Shown: positions 44,300-53,474, counted from the stretch's first letter. The stretch is 64,000 bases of DNA from Nocardia panacis (GCF_003598715.1 NZ_QZFU01000006.1:1-64000), one strand, 5' to 3'. Program-made: numbers and translations. Notes: a model not told the origin generated them from the sequence alone.

Positions 44300-44440
44300 G
44301 CGCGATTCGTCGGTGGTTCAGGGAGCGGTGTCTACCAGGCGCAATCGGGCCGCCCTGAATCGTCGGAATTCGCCTGCCGCGCCGGTGATCATCGAGCCGA
44401 TATCGGATGGTTCGAAGGTTTGCGGCGCACCGCTCAGAGC
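44300..44440 (-). pseudogene. Decayed partial copy of the isomerase gene 3' end
   Basis: Translated on the minus strand the segment reads SGAPQTFEPSDIGSMITGAA then GEFRRFRAARLRLVDTAP and then a stop, against GATWTFGPPETESVITGAAG and EFCRVGAHRLRPADTA in the intact gene 400 bp away. Homology continues past the stop (TTDES versus TTDDR). It is a small diverged duplication. Confidence 0.7.
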
Positions 44441-44734
44441 GTCGAGCGCCCGAATGACGACCTCCACAACTTTCGGCAGGATCTATGGGCTCGCGTCGAT
44501 GGCGATCATCTTGATCGGGCTCGATTCGGAGTGTGTCGGTGCCGGTTTTGGTAGGCGGGGTCGATCGGTGAATGGCGCTGCGCCCGAGCGGATGTCGCAG
44601 TCGTAGCGGTGGGCCACGTCGGCATATTTGTTGGCTCGCAGCGAGTCGGGATCAACGCGATCGCATGGTTGGGCGGCAGGCGCCCGACGAGCAACGGATG
44701 TCAGGCGATCGGCGTTGGTATCAGGGATCGGGCA
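44441..44734. other. Spacer between the isomerase gene and its decayed copy
   Basis: Probably remnant sequence; no gene, RNA or operator is recognised. Confidence 0.4.
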
Positions 44735-45472
44735 TCAGGCGGCGTAGTTGCGCAGAACGCGCAGTGCGGTGGCGGCGCGATCGTCGGTGGTTTGCAGGGC
44801 GGTGTCGGCCGGGCGCAGGCGGTGTGCGCCGACTCGACAGAATTCACCTGCCGCGCCGGTGATTACCGATTCGGTTTCGGGCGGTCCGAAGGTCCACGTC
44901 GCACCGCTTGGGGCGATGAGTTCGCAGCGGACCGGTCCGCCTTCCACCTGTGCGACGGCGAAGGCGTAGGGCAGGGTTCGGTGGGCGAGTCGGGCGATCA
45001 GCCAGAGGCGATCGGTGTCCGGATAGGGCAGGCCCAGGGGGTCGGCGATATCGAGCAGGTGTGCCCAGTGTTCGGCCAGGCGGGTCGCGGCGAGGGTGGG
45101 TGCCGATAGTGGGACCCGCACCCAGGTCAGGCGGGCGCCGGGCGGCGCGGAGCGCAGACTCGCCAATGCCGCGGTGCTCGCCCGACGCCACCTTTCGAAA
45201 ACCTCGGTGCTCGGCGCACCGCGTTCGGCCTCGACCAGGCGCGCGACCGCGTCGTCGGTCGAACCCCCTGCCAACCAAGCCGAACCCATCTCGCCGGCTA
45301 CCGAGGCGGTGACGAGTTCGTCGGTCTGCGCGAGATGTAGGACGGTGTCGCTCACCGTCCAACCTGCTGCGGCCGAGGGCGATTCCCACTGGGCGGGCGT
45401 CATTCGCGCGAGCAACCGATCCACCCGCTCGTACTCGGTCGCGAGCGCCGCCACCGCGTCGAGATCGACCAT
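44735..45472 (-). CDS. Maleylpyruvate-isomerase-family (mycothiol-dependent, DinB-like) protein
   Basis: A 245-aa protein of the MDMPI/DinB four-helix family, mycothiol-linked metalloenzymes of actinobacteria. Seen: N-terminal EYERVDRLLARMTPAQWESP then AAGWTVSDTVLHLAQTDEL with a metal His; a middle RLAEHWAHLLDIADPLGLP with a second His pair; and a C-terminal FAVAQVEGGPVRCEL ... SVITGAAGEFCRVGAHRL domain. ATG 45472 has a strong GGGAGGTGATC ribosome site. The substrate is unknown. A decayed copy of its 3' end lies downstream. Confidence 0.85.
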   Translation of the reverse strand: MVDLDAVAALATEYERVDRLLARMTPAQWESPSAAAGWTVSDTVLHLAQTDELVTASVAGEMGSAWLAGGSTDDAVARLVEAERGAPSTEVFERWRRASTAALASLRSAPPGARLTWVRVPLSAPTLAATRLAEHWAHLLDIADPLGLPYPDTDRLWLIARLAHRTLPYAFAVAQVEGGPVRCELIAPSGATWTFGPPETESVITGAAGEFCRVGAHRLRPADTALQTTDDRAATALRVLRNYAA

Positions 45473-45776
45473 TCGATCACCTCCCGAAATCACAGAACCT
45501 CCCCGCATCATTACCGGCGCGCGCACTGTGCCGCAGCCGAACGGCTCACTCACCGGAATGCCGCTGGACGGGTCATCGGCCACGAACTGCCGTAGGGCGC
45601 ACCTCCGGCCGCGGACGAACCTGCCATCCGATGGCAACCGCCGAATGCGCCCGAACCATGCCAGGGGGCGTTCACAGGGAAGTACTGCATAATGGGCGTG
45701 CGAGAGGTCCGGGTCGGCGGTGAGATGTGGTGGCGGGTCCGGAATTTCGGCGCGGAGCGACACACGGGGAGGCCAA

Positions 45777-46499
45777 ATGGCTGGGTCCGGGAAGTATGGG
45801 GTGGCGGCGTTGCTCGCCTGCGGTCTGCTCGTGGCGGCGGGCGCGCCCGCGCGGGCCGCGACGGTATGGACCGCCGATCCGGGGCGCGGGGCGGCCTCCT
45901 TCGGGCCGCTGGACTGTGAGACGCCGGGCGGCGTCACGGTGGCGCAGGATCCCGAGCGCGGCGGCGTCTGGCAGTATCGAAAACCCTCGGGCGCCAAGCG
46001 GTGCGAGACCCGCGGCATCTCAGTCGACGGCACGAAGTACGCGTTCCAGAACAACGCCACCTACTACATCGGCTGGTGGAGCAAGATGTCCACCCTGGTC
46101 GACACCTATGCCACCTTCCAGTGGAAGTCCTACGGCACCGGCTCCACACAGAACTATCCGTTCGTCGTCGCGACGAAGAACGGTCGCACCACGGTCTTCC
46201 AACGCCAACCCGACAACAACGGCCTGACTGTTTGGGCATCGGCTCCGATCGCCGCCGACACCTGGTACCACTACGTCATCGGTGTGCACACCTCCGACGA
46301 GCCGACCGGCGGTTGGATCCAACTGTGGTTCAACGGAGAGCCGCAAACCTTCACCGATGGCTCCCCCCGCTACCGCTGCCGAACCTGGGACGTGGACAAC
46401 GATCCCAAATGGGGCGTCTACGGCGCCCAGGCCACCGAGTTCGTCAACACCGTCGCCGCCCCGAAGATCGGAACCACCTACGAGGACGTAGCGAACTAG
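45777..46499 (+). CDS. Secreted polysaccharide-lyase-like (concanavalin-fold) protein
   Basis: A 240-aa exported protein. ATG 45777 has GGGGAGG upstream. Seen: signal peptide YGVAALLACGLLVAAGAPARA, then a beta-jelly-roll-like domain: YYIGWWSKMS, YATFQWKSYG, PFVVATKNGRTTVFQ, WYHYVIGVHTSDEPTGGWIQ and a C-terminal WGVYGAQAT. This pattern resembles polysaccharide lyase families with a concanavalin-like fold. Cys residues in DCETP, RCETR and YRCRTW may form disulfides. Substrate and activity are inferred. Confidence 0.7.
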   Translation: MAGSGKYGVAALLACGLLVAAGAPARAATVWTADPGRGAASFGPLDCETPGGVTVAQDPERGGVWQYRKPSGAKRCETRGISVDGTKYAFQNNATYYIGWWSKMSTLVDTYATFQWKSYGTGSTQNYPFVVATKNGRTTVFQRQPDNNGLTVWASAPIAADTWYHYVIGVHTSDEPTGGWIQLWFNGEPQTFTDGSPRYRCRTWDVDNDPKWGVYGAQATEFVNTVAAPKIGTTYEDVAN

Positions 46500-47081
46500 C
46501 CTGTCGCACCACGACTTAACGGCCCGGACCGCACTTCGGCAGCCGCCACCGATCGCCGCCACCGCCTGCTGAGCGAGCGCGGCATCGAATCCGTTGGTTC
46601 CGAGGTGATCCCACACCGGAGCCAACCGCGCTGTCGGCTGCGGCGGCCACCCTTCTCCGTTCCCCTGACCTCTGTTCCGGCCATTTCGCGCTAGGTCATG
46701 TCTCGGAGTCTCATTCGGATGCATTCGTGGTCGAGCTCGTCGCCTGGCAAGGCGGAGGAGTTCCCGAGACCGGGTGTTGTCTCGGGACGACGACTGCGGC
46801 CAGGCGGCGAGCTTGGCCGCGGAGGCACCGGATGAGACTCCGAGGCAAGGCATAGTTGCCACTCGATCCAGGGACCGCGGCCCGCCATCGCAATATGGCC
46901 GGGAGCACGGACCCTGGCACGAGATCGGTCGATAGCGCGCGCCCGCCTATCGCGTCGGCAGGCCGCCTCGCAGCACCGCCACCGCACCCACCCCACCGAT
47001 TGGCTTTCGCGCCGCGTGCGCCCGGAGGCAATTCACGCCTCGGGTACACATCACCTCCTGCGTCCGATAGGCCCGCAGCCG
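46500..47081. other. Intergenic region containing the long hairpin
   Basis: Apart from the 143-nt hairpin at 46702-46844, no gene is supported in this stretch. Confidence 0.5.
46702..46844. ncRNA. 143-nt near-complete hairpin (candidate structured RNA or MITE-like element)
   Basis: The left arm (46702-46770) and right arm (46779-46844) pair along nearly their whole length around an 8-base loop. Outer stem: CTCGGAGTCTCAT with ATGAGACTCCGAG (13 bp perfect). Inner stem: CCCGAGAC with GTCTCGGG (perfect). Middle: GAGCTCGTCGCCTGGC with GCCAGGCGGCGAGCTT. Many differences between the arms are C/T changes that leave G-U pairs, as expected of an RNA. The outermost extension gives 46699-46847. No ORF explains it. 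Confidence 0.6.
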
Positions 47082-47423
47082 ATGGCGACTCGAGCGCAAC
47101 CACCGCCGCCGCCAACCGAAGCGCGCCGCTGCGACGCGCCAAAGCCACCACGGCACAACATCAATCGATGGCGCGGCCCGGCCTTGGCTTACGCAGCGGA
47201 CAGCCTGGTGGCCAAGCTGGTCGCGTTCCGCACGCACGGGCCTACCGCTGCTCATCTCACCGACCTGCCCGACCCGTGTGGTCTGGCTGTCGCTGAACTC
47301 GTCGGGCGTATCCGGGAACTCGACGCCGACATCATCTCCCGCCAGATCACCGACCACTGCGTCTCGACGGCTTTGCCCGATCGACATTCGCACCCGGCGC
47401 TGGCCTGGATAGCCGCCAGCTGA
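47082..47423 (+). CDS. Hypothetical protein, possibly a remnant
   Basis: A 113-aa frame from ATG 47082 (open from 47016). The second half has regular, gene-like codons: ALAYAADSLVAKLVAFRTHG then DPCGLAVAELVGRIRELDAD. The first third is Pro/Arg-rich and less convincing. I do not recognise it. There is no clear ribosome site. It may be a fragment of a transferred gene. Confidence 0.35.
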   Translation: MATRAQPPPPPTEARRCDAPKPPRHNINRWRGPALAYAADSLVAKLVAFRTHGPTAAHLTDLPDPCGLAVAELVGRIRELDADIISRQITDHCVSTALPDRHSHPALAWIAAS

Positions 47424-47725
47424 TTCACGAGTTCTCGTGAATCACACCGCATTTCGAGTATGAGACAGATACGGGAGCGAACGACTCGCCCTGCCGCGCC
47501 GCCAACGCCATCCCACGACGTCACCCTCTTGCGACCCGGCCACTCGCGGATTGCCAAGCGCCGCTTCGGTGTCCATTGCTCGCCGGGCCGCCGAGAACGA
47601 CCGTCCATCGACGCCGACAAACGCCGAGCCCACGTGAGCCAGGAAACAGATGGCCTAGGCCACAAGTCGCAAAACCCTTCCCAGAAATGAGAAAGCGGCG
47701 CGGCCGGATTGGTGGCACACTAGTC

Positions 47726-47751
47726 AACGTGCCGCTAGATAACGGCACGTT
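47726..47751. promoter_or_regulatory. 26-bp operator, site 1 (before the Gly-rich secreted protein)
   Basis: A perfect inverted repeat: arm AACGTGCCG (47726-47734), spacer CTAGATAA, arm CGGCACGTT (47743-47751). It lies 66 bp before the start of the downstream gene. It is the best copy of a motif family found six times in this part of the window. Confidence 0.8.
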
Positions 47752-47817
47752 AAGTGCGAAGGGATCGGAACACTTTCCACCCACCGATCCCGCACACATG
47801 AACGAATGGAGCTGGAC

Positions 47818-48255
47818 ATGACCGTGAACATCACCAACGGCTGGGCGACCCGCATCCTCGCCTGCGCCGCGATCACGGGCGCACTGATGCTGGCACCGGC
47901 GAGCCTGGCGGCCCAGGGCGCCTTCGCCGAACCCCGCGACGCCGCGGGTAGCTCCGAAAGCCACGGTGGCTTCGGCGGATACGACCACGGCGGCGACTAC
48001 GGCCACGCCTCCTACCCCGACAACGGCTATGCCAGGGGGCCGCTCGGCTACCACGACTACGGGTACGACTCGCAGGGCCTGGGCTGGGGCAGGAACTCCC
48101 ACGGCGACTCCGATTCCGGTTCGAACCGCAAGGTCGACCAGCAGTCCCACACCGGCGGCAGCCGCAGCGACAACCGCCTCGGCGGCGAGACCGACTGGTG
48201 CACCGGCCCGCTCGGTATCAACCCGTGCTCGACTCTGACTTCGCACGGCCACTGA
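47818..48255 (+). CDS. Small secreted Gly/Tyr/His-rich protein
   Basis: A 145-aa exported protein. ATG 47818 has GGAG seven bases upstream. Seen: signal peptide ATRILACAAITGALMLAPAS followed by LAAQG, then a low-complexity region with GGFGGYDHGGDYGHASYPD and GYARGPLGYHDYGYDSQGLG, and a C-terminal DWCTGPLGINPCSTL with two Cys residues, probably a disulfide. A 7-codon frame (MNEWSWT) from ATG 47798 ends exactly on this start (ATGA). Function unknown; an envelope role is inferred. Confidence 0.7.
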   Translation: MTVNITNGWATRILACAAITGALMLAPASLAAQGAFAEPRDAAGSSESHGGFGGYDHGGDYGHASYPDNGYARGPLGYHDYGYDSQGLGWGRNSHGDSDSGSNRKVDQQSHTGGSRSDNRLGGETDWCTGPLGINPCSTLTSHGH

Positions 48256-48294
48256 GCGCCATACCACACCGATCGCGCAAACTAGCCGCTAACT

Positions 48295-48320
48295 AACGTG
48301 CCGCCACTCAGCGGCACAAC
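48295..48320. promoter_or_regulatory. 26-bp operator, site 2
   Basis: Arm AACGTGCCG (48295-48303), spacer of 8, arm CGGCACAAC (48312-48320). Just before it, CCG-CTAACTAA-CG overlaps as a second partial copy. It follows the Gly-rich protein gene. Confidence 0.6.
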
Positions 48321-48763
48321 ACGGCCAGAACTTGCCACATCTGGGAATATCGAGCGGAGAAAAATACGAAACGATGGGCATCGCGCGCGACGCCGCAGCC
48401 GTCCCGGCGCCGGGACCGCCGCCAATGCGACGCCGAGGATGTACCACTCGGTAACGGCGCAACCGATTCGAGGGATGAATTCCGCTGCACACCAGTCGAT
48501 TACACGATCGAAACGATCGCGCGACGGCTAGCGGAACATGGCGGACGCCGACTTCCACCCGCCACCCTCACAACGTCATCAGGCCCCTGCGGAACGTCGC
48601 GGAAGCATTCCGCGGGGGCCACCCGAGATCGAGCAAACCACTCCGACAGGGTTCCGCCCCTCGGCCCGGAACCCGCATCCGACCGCCGCTCGCATGCCTC
48701 TCTACCAGGCAGTAGCGGCAAAGTCGGCGGATCGTTGCACCGGACCTTGACGAAACGTTGACC

Positions 48764-48789
48764 AACGGTTCGTTTCACCACGAGCCGTT
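48764..48789. promoter_or_regulatory. 9-8-9 palindrome before the MerR gene
   Basis: Arm AACGGTTCG (48764-48772), spacer of 8, arm CGAGCCGTT (48781-48789), 8 of 9 paired. It has the same layout as the 26-bp operators but different inner bases; a probable autoregulatory operator. Confidence 0.6.
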
Positions 48790-48809
48790 TTGTACGAAAA
48801 GAGTATGGT

Positions 48810-49514
48810 TTGCTTGAATATGTGACTACTGAGGCGGAGTACACGATCGACGAGCTGGCACGGGTGGCCGAAACCACCGTGCGCAGCGTGCGCGTGTATC
48901 ACGAGCGGGGGCTGCTCCCGTCGCCCGATATCCGGGGGCGGATCGGCTACTACGGATCCGATCATGTGCAGAGGCTCGAGACCATCGGGCGACTGCTCGG
49001 TCGGGGCATGAAACTCAATGGCATCAGGGAACTGCTGGATGCCTGGGATCGTGGCGACGGACTGGCCGATGTGCTCGGTGTACGGGATCAGGCAGCGGCC
49101 AATGCCCAGAACCCCGAGCCGACCACACCGGCCGAACCCGATCCCGACCTGCCCGACTATGTGAAGCAGGCGTTGGCGGCGAGCAATGACCCGATCGAGG
49201 CGTGCCGGGTGGTCAACCCGCGCTGCTCGGATCTGGCGACCCGGCTGGTCGACGCGGGTGTTCCGGTCGAGACCGCGTTCCGCATGATCGAGCAGATCCG
49301 CCTCGACTGCGACCGGATGGCCGACCGCTACGCACCCGAACTGTTCGACCGGCTGGCCGGACAGCCTTTCACGCGATCGAGTCGAACTCCCAAGGACCGC
49401 ACCAAATTCGAGACGGACCTGGCCATCGCCCGGCTGATCGCGACCCGCGCGGCGACCGAACTGATCGATCAGAGCTTCGCCAAACACACCGAGCCGACCA
49501 CCGAGCGCGCCTGA
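48810..49514 (+). CDS. MerR-family transcriptional regulator (first paralogue)
   Basis: A regulator of about 230 aa. Seen: N-terminal winged HTH YTIDELARVAETTVRSVRVY then HERGLLPSPDIRGRIGYYGS, the MerR dimer helix RLETIGRLLGRGMKLNGIREL, and a long helical C-terminal domain of unknown ligand (DYVKQALAASNDPIEACRVV ... FRMIEQIRLDCDRMADRYAP). There is no metal-binding Cys pattern. TTG 48810 has AAAAGAG seven bases upstream; GTG 48822 is the alternative. It is a paralogue of the MerR gene at 53.5 kb. Confidence 0.85.
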   Translation: MLEYVTTEAEYTIDELARVAETTVRSVRVYHERGLLPSPDIRGRIGYYGSDHVQRLETIGRLLGRGMKLNGIRELLDAWDRGDGLADVLGVRDQAAANAQNPEPTTPAEPDPDLPDYVKQALAASNDPIEACRVVNPRCSDLATRLVDAGVPVETAFRMIEQIRLDCDRMADRYAPELFDRLAGQPFTRSSRTPKDRTKFETDLAIARLIATRAATELIDQSFAKHTEPTTERA

Positions 49515-49568
49515 CACCGAGGAAGATTCCGAGAAGCGGAAGCCGATTGGCTTGCCGCCCAACGGCGA

Positions 49569-52142
49569 TCACCCCTTGATCACGGCTGGACACTGGGTAT
49601 GCGCACGGGTGCGCGCCCGCACCGGCCGCCGCTCGGACTCCCGCCGCACCCGCTCGACCAGCTCGCTCGGAATATGGCGGGCGATCTCGGAGCGCGAGCC
49701 GATCATGAGCTTGTGCCGAATGGCAGCCACCTGCGCGTCGACCGTGCGCACCGAACTGTTGCGCTGCGCCGCGATCGCGCTATTGGGCCAACCTGCCGCG
49801 GCGAATACCGCGACCTCGCGTTCGGCCTCCGACAGCGCCGTCCAGCGGGAGTCCTCGCTCGCTGGCACCGCCACCGGCGTCAACCGCTCGGGGGGCAGTT
49901 GACCGCGCATATACCGTTGCAGCTCATCGTGTTCCGGCCGCAGCCCGGCCCCGTCTGTTTCAGCGGCGGCGTAGCGGGGCGCGCCGAGCACCTCGACCGC
50001 GACCCGCGTGGTGAACTCCATTTCCACCGCCACCAGCGGAATTCGATCGATGGCGGTGCCGAGAGAGCGGTGCGCGGTGCGGAATCCACCTATCAGCCTG
50101 GCGATTTCGGTCGCGGTGGTCACCGCGTCCATACCCCGCGCGGGTGCGTCGGCCAGTGCGCGGCCCAGCGCCACCGCCCTGGCCAGGGCCACCCAGCCCG
50201 CGATCCAGGTGTCGCCCTCCAGGAGATCCTCGGTGCACACGGTGTGGGTGAGCGAGAGCGCCTGATCGCAGAAACCGTGTCGGGCCAGCGCGACCGACCG
50301 CAGCACCCTGGCGATGCCGAGGGACCAGGTCGACCGCGCCGAAGTGGATCGCTGCAGGTAGACCTCGGTCTCGCCGAGCGCGACCCTGCGATCGCCGAGC
50401 ATGGCCGCGCCGATGACCGCGAACATGCGCGCCCGCTCGGCGCCCTGCTGATCGCCCTCGGCCACGTATTTGGCTCTGGCGCGGGCGATTACGGTGATAG
50501 CCGTGATATCGCGATGCTGATGCAGCAGCTCCAGCGCCCACATCCACTCGACCGAGGCGGGTAGCCCGTGATCGATCTCCGGCGCGGCCCGCCAGAACAA
50601 TCCCGGAAATCCGCGCGGCAACGTGGCGGCGACGGCATCGTCGAGCAGGGTCCTGGCCTCGGCGGTATTGCCCTGCCACATCGCCACCCAGCACAGCAGC
50701 GAGGTAGCCCGCAACTGCAATTGCCTGGGCACGGGCGTGACGGCGTTGGTCGCCTCGAGCGCCCGCTTGGTGAGTCTGCTGACCGCGCGCCCGCCGCATT
50801 TGACGAACGGAATCCACATGGTGAGCAGTTGGGTGGCCGCGTCGAGCGCGATCAGCGCCTCCTCCGGATCCGACAGACCCGTCTCGACCGCCATCATGAT
50901 GTTGTCGCAGGCCGAACGCGCCCAATCCATCCACGCCTGCTCGCCCGGCCCGTACCAGTTGGCCCGACCGCGCGATACCCGATCGCGGTAGTAGCGCCGG
51001 TGCCGCCTGCCCACCTCGTCGGCCTCGGCGGGCGCCCGTCGCAGCAGCCGCTCGCGCGCGAAGACCCGCACGCTCTCCACCAGATACCACCGCACCGAGG
51101 ACGCGGTGAGACAGGCAGTCACCAACGAACGCTCCACCAGCCGTTCGAGGGTGCGCTCGATCTCCTCGGCGGGCAGCGCGGCATCGGCGCAGACCTCGAC
51201 CACGGCATCGAGTTCGATACCGTTGCGGGGAGATTCCTCCCGGTCGGTCTCGTAGCCTGCCGCGAAGATCGACATCCGCTCGAGCAGCAACTGCTCCTCC
51301 GGCGCGCACAGCGCGAAGGACCAGGCGATCACGTCGTAGACACCGCGGTGGCGGGTATCGGCACCCGACCGCGCGCCATGCGCCCAGGCCAGGCGTTTGT
51401 CCGCCGCGCCGCCGTCGAGTTCGCTGAGCACCTTGCCGGGCGGCTGATGCCGCAGCCGGGCCGCGGCCAACTGAATGAACAGCGGATTATGGTCCACGTG
51501 ACGGCAGATCTCGGCCACTATCTCCCACTGGCGCGCTTTGTCGGGCACTGGGCGACCGGTGAGTTCGGCCCGGCGCAAGAACAATTCGCTCGCGTGCGTG
51601 GCCGAGAGCGGCGGCACCGCCACGATGTACTCGTCCACCCAGCCGATCGGTTCGCGGCTGGTGGCAACAATTTTCAGGCCGGGGGTGGCGGCCAGCAGGT
51701 CGCTGATCACGCGGCCGACGCTGGCCAGGACGTGCTCGCAGTTGTCGAGCACCAGCACCCTGTTGTCCTCCGGACCGTCGGAGGTGGTGACCGAGGTGGC
51801 CAGATCATTGGTGGTGAAGGTGCTCATCCGGAGGTCCTGCACCGAGCGCGGCCCCACATCGGTGCGCACTATGGAGTGTACCACATCCTCGGCGACCATG
51901 CCCCGATCCCAGCCGAGTTCGGCCAGTCGAGCCCAGTACACCGGCCGAGGCCGGGCGCGATGGGCGCGACGCAACGCCTCGGCTGCCAACCGGGTTTTGC
52001 CGATACCGCCTGGTCCGACCAGGGTTATCAGCCGCGCACCCGCGTCGAGCAGGCTCTCGATTCGCTCCAATTCCACATGGCGGCCGAGGAACTCAGCGGC
52101 CGAGGCCGGTGAGTCGCCGCCGGATTCTGCTAAGCCCGGCAC
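49569..52142 (-). CDS. Large ATP-binding LuxR-family regulator (AAA/NB-ARC plus HTH)
   Basis: An 857-aa STAND-like regulator. Seen: Walker A LVGPGGIGKTRLA near residues 41-53, Walker B VLVLDNCEHVL, a sensor strand IVATSREPIGW, a winged-helix-like SLVTACLTASSVRWYLVESV, a long helical (TPR-type) middle, and a C-terminal LuxR HTH LSEAEREVAVFAAAGWPNSA ... SSVRTVDAQVAAIRHKLMI. The recognition-helix Thr-Val-Asp is present. GTG 52142 is the start. It probably integrates a ligand and ATP state to control transcription; targets are unknown. The C-terminal 40 residues are Arg-rich. Confidence 0.9.
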   Translation of the reverse strand: MPGLAESGGDSPASAAEFLGRHVELERIESLLDAGARLITLVGPGGIGKTRLAAEALRRAHRARPRPVYWARLAELGWDRGMVAEDVVHSIVRTDVGPRSVQDLRMSTFTTNDLATSVTTSDGPEDNRVLVLDNCEHVLASVGRVISDLLAATPGLKIVATSREPIGWVDEYIVAVPPLSATHASELFLRRAELTGRPVPDKARQWEIVAEICRHVDHNPLFIQLAAARLRHQPPGKVLSELDGGAADKRLAWAHGARSGADTRHRGVYDVIAWSFALCAPEEQLLLERMSIFAAGYETDREESPRNGIELDAVVEVCADAALPAEEIERTLERLVERSLVTACLTASSVRWYLVESVRVFARERLLRRAPAEADEVGRRHRRYYRDRVSRGRANWYGPGEQAWMDWARSACDNIMMAVETGLSDPEEALIALDAATQLLTMWIPFVKCGGRAVSRLTKRALEATNAVTPVPRQLQLRATSLLCWVAMWQGNTAEARTLLDDAVAATLPRGFPGLFWRAAPEIDHGLPASVEWMWALELLHQHRDITAITVIARARAKYVAEGDQQGAERARMFAVIGAAMLGDRRVALGETEVYLQRSTSARSTWSLGIARVLRSVALARHGFCDQALSLTHTVCTEDLLEGDTWIAGWVALARAVALGRALADAPARGMDAVTTATEIARLIGGFRTAHRSLGTAIDRIPLVAVEMEFTTRVAVEVLGAPRYAAAETDGAGLRPEHDELQRYMRGQLPPERLTPVAVPASEDSRWTALSEAEREVAVFAAAGWPNSAIAAQRNSSVRTVDAQVAAIRHKLMIGSRSEIARHIPSELVERVRRESERRPVRARTRAHTQCPAVIKG

Positions 52143-52211
52143 ACCGCAACGCTAGACGACGAAGCAAGTACACGGCGTAAATTTTTGTCTACCTTAAGAT
52201 TGTCATCCTTC

Positions 52212-52787
52212 TCAAGCCGTACGTACGGCCTGCTGATAGTGCACCTGCACCACATCGCTGTCGAAGGTCATCACATCCACCACATGCAGTCCGCTCGCCT
52301 CGATCGGCGCGCGGAACAGCGGCACACCACCGCCGAGCAGCAGCGGATGCACGAACACCCGGTACTCGTCGACCAGCCCGTGCTCCATGAAATATCCGGC
52401 CATTTCGGTGCCGCCGAAAAGGACCATGTCGCAGTCGGATTCCGCGCGCAACCGCTCGACCTCGCCGATCACGTCGGTGCGCACGATCCGCGTGCCCCAG
52501 CCCGCCGAGCGCAGGGTGCGGGAGAAGACCAGTTTGGACGTCTGCTTCCAGCAGCGCGCGAAATCGACGTAGAAGGTGGAGATGGCCGGATCGGTATCGG
52601 CGGTCGGCCAGAAGTCCGCCATGATCTCGTAGGTTTTGCGACCGTAGAGGAACAGGTCGGCGGCGCGCAGTTCGTCCAGGAACGAGCCGCACAGTTCCTC
52701 GTCCACCACCGGCCAGTGGATCTCGCGATCCGGTCCCTCCGCGAATCCATCCAGCGACATCTGCATCCAGAGTGTCACGCTACCCAT
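52212..52787 (-). CDS. Dihydrofolate-reductase-like (RibD C-terminal family) protein
   Basis: A 191-aa reductase-like protein. Seen: VTLWMQMSLDGFAEGP at the start, LFLYGRKTYEIMADFWP (nucleotide-binding region), KLVFSRTLRSAGWGTRIV, DMVLFGGTEMAGYFMEHGLVDEYRVFVHP and LLLGGGVPLFRAP, all typical of the YyaP/YwjB dihydrofolate-reductase family. It probably uses NADPH; the substrate is unknown. It is in the same orientation as the LuxR-type gene, 69 bp before it. Confidence 0.88.
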   Translation of the reverse strand: MGSVTLWMQMSLDGFAEGPDREIHWPVVDEELCGSFLDELRAADLFLYGRKTYEIMADFWPTADTDPAISTFYVDFARCWKQTSKLVFSRTLRSAGWGTRIVRTDVIGEVERLRAESDCDMVLFGGTEMAGYFMEHGLVDEYRVFVHPLLLGGGVPLFRAPIEASGLHVVDVMTFDSDVVQVHYQQAVRTA

Positions 52788-52910
52788 GTCCTCAAACCCA
52801 TCTGCTGCCCCAACCGACAGTCGGATTGTGGTGCGGCCTCGCGCCGACGCGCATCGGTATGCGTCGGCGAAACTTGCTTAAGTAGGTTCCCCGGCGCGTT
52901 TATTCGCGGC

Positions 52911-53441
52911 TCAGCCGAGGACGCCGTCATCGCAGAGACTCGCCGAGCGCCAGGAGGGTCCGGGGCGCGGCGCACCCTGGTCGAAGGCCCAATTCCCGAT
53001 CGGTCCTGCCGCCTTCCAGAAGACGAATCCGGTGCGATCGGCGACGGCCTCGTAGACGCTGTCCGCGCCCTCGATCAGCTGGGACCCGACGCAGTAGTCG
53101 TTGTAGTCGGTGCCGGGCTGGCGGGCGCCGAGGCTGAACCTACCGAATGGGTTGCCCGTCGACCCGGGGTTGGGAACAGTGCTCGCTCGGCGCACGGTCG
53201 CGCCGCGCTCCCAGCGCGGGACCGCTGCCGCGGTGGTGCAGGTGAAGACCGAGCCGCCGGCGATGATCTCGGCGCCCTGATGGTGCGAGGCGCCCGCCCA
53301 AAGGCAGTCCGGGCCGGGGTCGGCCGCGGCCGACGGTGCGCCTGCGGCGCCGAATCCGGACGACGCCAGGGCCACGACACCGAGCGCGCCGAGGGCCTTC
53401 AATACGGCGGTTCGTCGTGTGGTATTCCTGTATAGCGTCAC
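52911..53441 (-). CDS. Small secreted protein with four Cys residues
   Basis: A 176-aa exported protein. Start chosen at GTG 53441, since the frame further upstream runs through operator site 3. Seen: basic YRNTTRRTAVLKALGALG, a hydrophobic core with an AAA cut site (AGAPSAAADPG), then PDCLWAGASH, SVFTCTTAA, DYNDYCVGSQ and ASLCDDGVLG, four Cys residues likely forming two disulfides. Function unknown. The operator site directly before it implies shared control with the other site-bearing genes. Confidence 0.7.
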   Translation of the reverse strand: MTLYRNTTRRTAVLKALGALGVVALASSGFGAAGAPSAAADPGPDCLWAGASHHQGAEIIAGGSVFTCTTAAAVPRWERGATVRRASTVPNPGSTGNPFGRFSLGARQPGTDYNDYCVGSQLIEGADSVYEAVADRTGFVFWKAAGPIGNWAFDQGAPRPGPSWRSASLCDDGVLG

Positions 53442-53448
53442 GTTATAG

Positions 53449-53474
53449 ACCGTACCGCTATCCAACGGCACGTT
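53449..53474. promoter_or_regulatory. 26-bp operator, site 3 (before the four-Cys secreted protein)
   Basis: Arm ACCGTACCG (53449-53457), spacer CTATCCAA, arm CGGCACGTT (53466-53474). It ends eight bases before the GTG start on the minus strand, so a bound protein would block transcription start or early elongation. Confidence 0.7.

Larger units (their letters stand above)
48256..48809. other. Intergenic region with two palindromic sites
   Basis: About 550 bp between the Gly-rich protein and the MerR gene. It carries operator site 2 (48295-48320) and the MerR-associated palindrome (48764-48789). No gene is supported. Confidence 0.5.
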
